DNA of 5,946 nt from an uncultured Clostridia bacterium (GTDB lineage: Bacteria > Bacillota > Clostridia > Lachnospirales > CAMVHY01). The notes beneath the pieces are model-generated. The model was given only the letters and a program-made list of their open reading frames with translations, was not told where the DNA came from and made no database searches. The stretch is taken from positions 1 to 5,946 of the forward strand of contig CAMVHY010000097.1 in the NCBI GenBank assembly GCA_947167415.1, written 5' to 3'. The position numbers were made by a program, and so were the translations under genes. Shown in pieces: positions 5,182-5,946 of the stretch (its first letter is position 1; the number at the start of each line of letters is the position of its first letter).

Positions 5182-5894
5182 ATGGAGAAAAATAAAAAAC
5201 AGGAGCAAAATAAAAATGGAAAAAAAACGTATCGTAGATTTGACATAAGTGATGCGAAGTGGGAGCTAATAGAACCGCACATGATGGGTTAGCCTGGGCA
5301 ATATTGAGCTACAGCCAAAGACAATCGAAAGTTTATCAATGCAGTTGTTTGGATACTTAAAACAGAATCTCCGTGGAGGGATTTGCCGCCGGATTATGAC
5401 AAGTGGGTACAGTTTATCAAAGATTTATTCGATGGCAACGAAAAGGTATGTGGAAAAAATTATTTGAGATACTGAAAGGCGATAAAAACTTTGAATGGTT
5501 AATAATCAACTCAAGTTATGTGGAAGTACATCATCATGCCAGCTAGCGCTCGTGGCGAGAATCAAGCCATACCAAAAACAAAAAGGGAATCCAATTCGAA
5601 AATACACTCAGCCATCATTGAGTGTGGAGTTCTTGTCAAATTTATTGTTACAGATGGAATACGTGCCGAGTGTAAAGAAGCTGTTAACCTGACTGAACAA
5701 CGCAATGATGATTGTATACTCTACCGTTTTAAACAATTATTGAGAATATTGTTCTTGCTTCTAAACGCTGGCGCATTGCTGCTTGTTACGCTAAAACTCT
5801 CGATATTTTCATTGCTTTTATTTATGTTGTTGTGTCTTTATGTTATTTTAATTCTCTTTTTTTCTTTATTTCTCTTCGTACAGACACTATTTAA
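5182..5894 (+). pseudogene. Broken IS5-family transposase
   Basis: The protein can be followed across several frames. From ATG 5182 comes RRFDISDAKWELIEPHM, the typical N-terminus, then two in-frame stops (TAG at 5290, TGA at 5305). It goes on through [20 protein letters not shown] and [13 protein letters not shown] until a frameshift near 5411. The next frame gives [20 protein letters not shown] and LIINSSYVEVHHHA, where the first catalytic Asp of the usual ID(A/S) motif has become Asn. A second frameshift near 5544 leads to ARGENQ, then SKIHSAIIECGVLVKFIVTD and ECKEAVNLTEQ. The second catalytic Asp region (usually ADKGYD) is missing: about 45-50 codons seem deleted near 5730. The tail in a third shift reads ENIVLASKRWRAIAACYAKT and includes the Glu region. 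Family: DDE transposases of the IS5 group; this copy cannot be active. Residue comparison is from memory of the family. Confidence 0.85.
5876..5894 (-). repeat. Right terminal inverted repeat of the IS
   Basis: Read on the minus strand it starts TTAAATAGTGTCTGTACGA. Its core AGTGTC is the same as in the remnant at 1026-1045, supporting a family end of the form TTAGATAGTGTC. The transposase stop codon TAA (5892-5894) is part of it. Confidence 0.6.
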
Positions 5895-5946
5895 CTTAAA
5901 TTTTTTTATTTGTCAAGCAAAATTTATTTTATTCCCTTATTTTTTT

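Larger units (their letters stand above)
5123..5894 (+). mobile_element. Decayed IS5-like insertion sequence (IS427-type transposase)
   Basis: The element is about 770 bases long and contains a transposase pseudogene flanked by imperfect inverted ends: TTAGATGCTGTTTGCATAAA on the left, and on the right, read inwards, TTAAATAGTGTCTGTACGAA. The transposase stop codon lies inside the right end, a compact arrangement common in this group. Its base composition differs from the host: block 5521-5580 has 29 G+C in 60. I could not settle a target duplication; TTAA-like bases occur on both sides but are expected by chance here. The element is immobile and old. Confidence 0.75.

Noticed and set aside
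5495..5692. A 65-codon open frame inside the IS
   Set aside because: It is an out-of-frame reading of the transposase pseudogene, whose recognisable protein lies in the other frames.
1..5946. CRISPR array, attachment-site duplication or origin
   Set aside because: No regularly spaced repeats, no copy of the tRNA 3' end and no DnaA-box cluster were seen.

Overview
The window comes from a very AT-rich bacterial chromosome, most likely a low-GC, endospore-forming member of the Clostridia/Firmicutes. The evidence is a SpoIIM homologue, clear AGGAGG-type ribosome binding sites, a TTG start, TTGACA-type promoters, and a small membrane-anchored protein of a type I associate with Clostridia. The species cannot be told from the sequence.

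Layout from left to right. Positions 1-396 (+) hold the C-terminal half of a sirtuin-type NAD-dependent protein deacylase. It converges with a small gene on the minus strand (481-921) for a membrane-anchored, degenerate FMN-binding-domain-like protein. Next is a decayed insertion-sequence end (about 1026-1092). It lies directly behind the stop codon of a large minus-strand gene (1098-3005) for a 635-residue ADP-ribosylglycohydrolase (DraG/ARH fold) with an unusual C-terminal membrane hairpin and coiled coil. This gene has its own promoter and a strong ribosome binding site. Upstream of it are an orphan plus-strand terminator hairpin (3166-3198) and a minus-strand tRNA-Gly(CCC) with one good promoter and a weaker tandem one. 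After an AT-rich non-coding stretch, two plus-strand genes form a probable operon: a membrane-anchored GAF-domain protein with no output domain (3744-4535) and spoIIM (4559-5122, TTG start). A decayed IS5-like element (5123-5894) begins directly after the spoIIM stop codon. Its transposase is a pseudogene with in-frame stops, frameshifts, an internal deletion and a substituted catalytic residue. The last 50 bases are AT-rich and contain nothing I recognise.

How the parts may relate. The sirtuin and the ADP-ribosylglycohydrolase both handle NAD/ADP-ribose chemistry, but they are on opposite strands with another gene between them, so a shared pathway is only a possibility. GAF-SpoIIM looks like one transcription unit and may couple a sensor-like membrane protein to the sporulation engulfment factor. 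The two IS remnants belong to one family and lie in inverted orientation, with similar ends facing outwards. The most unusual object is the membrane-anchored ADP-ribosylglycohydrolase. I did not find a complete new multi-gene system.
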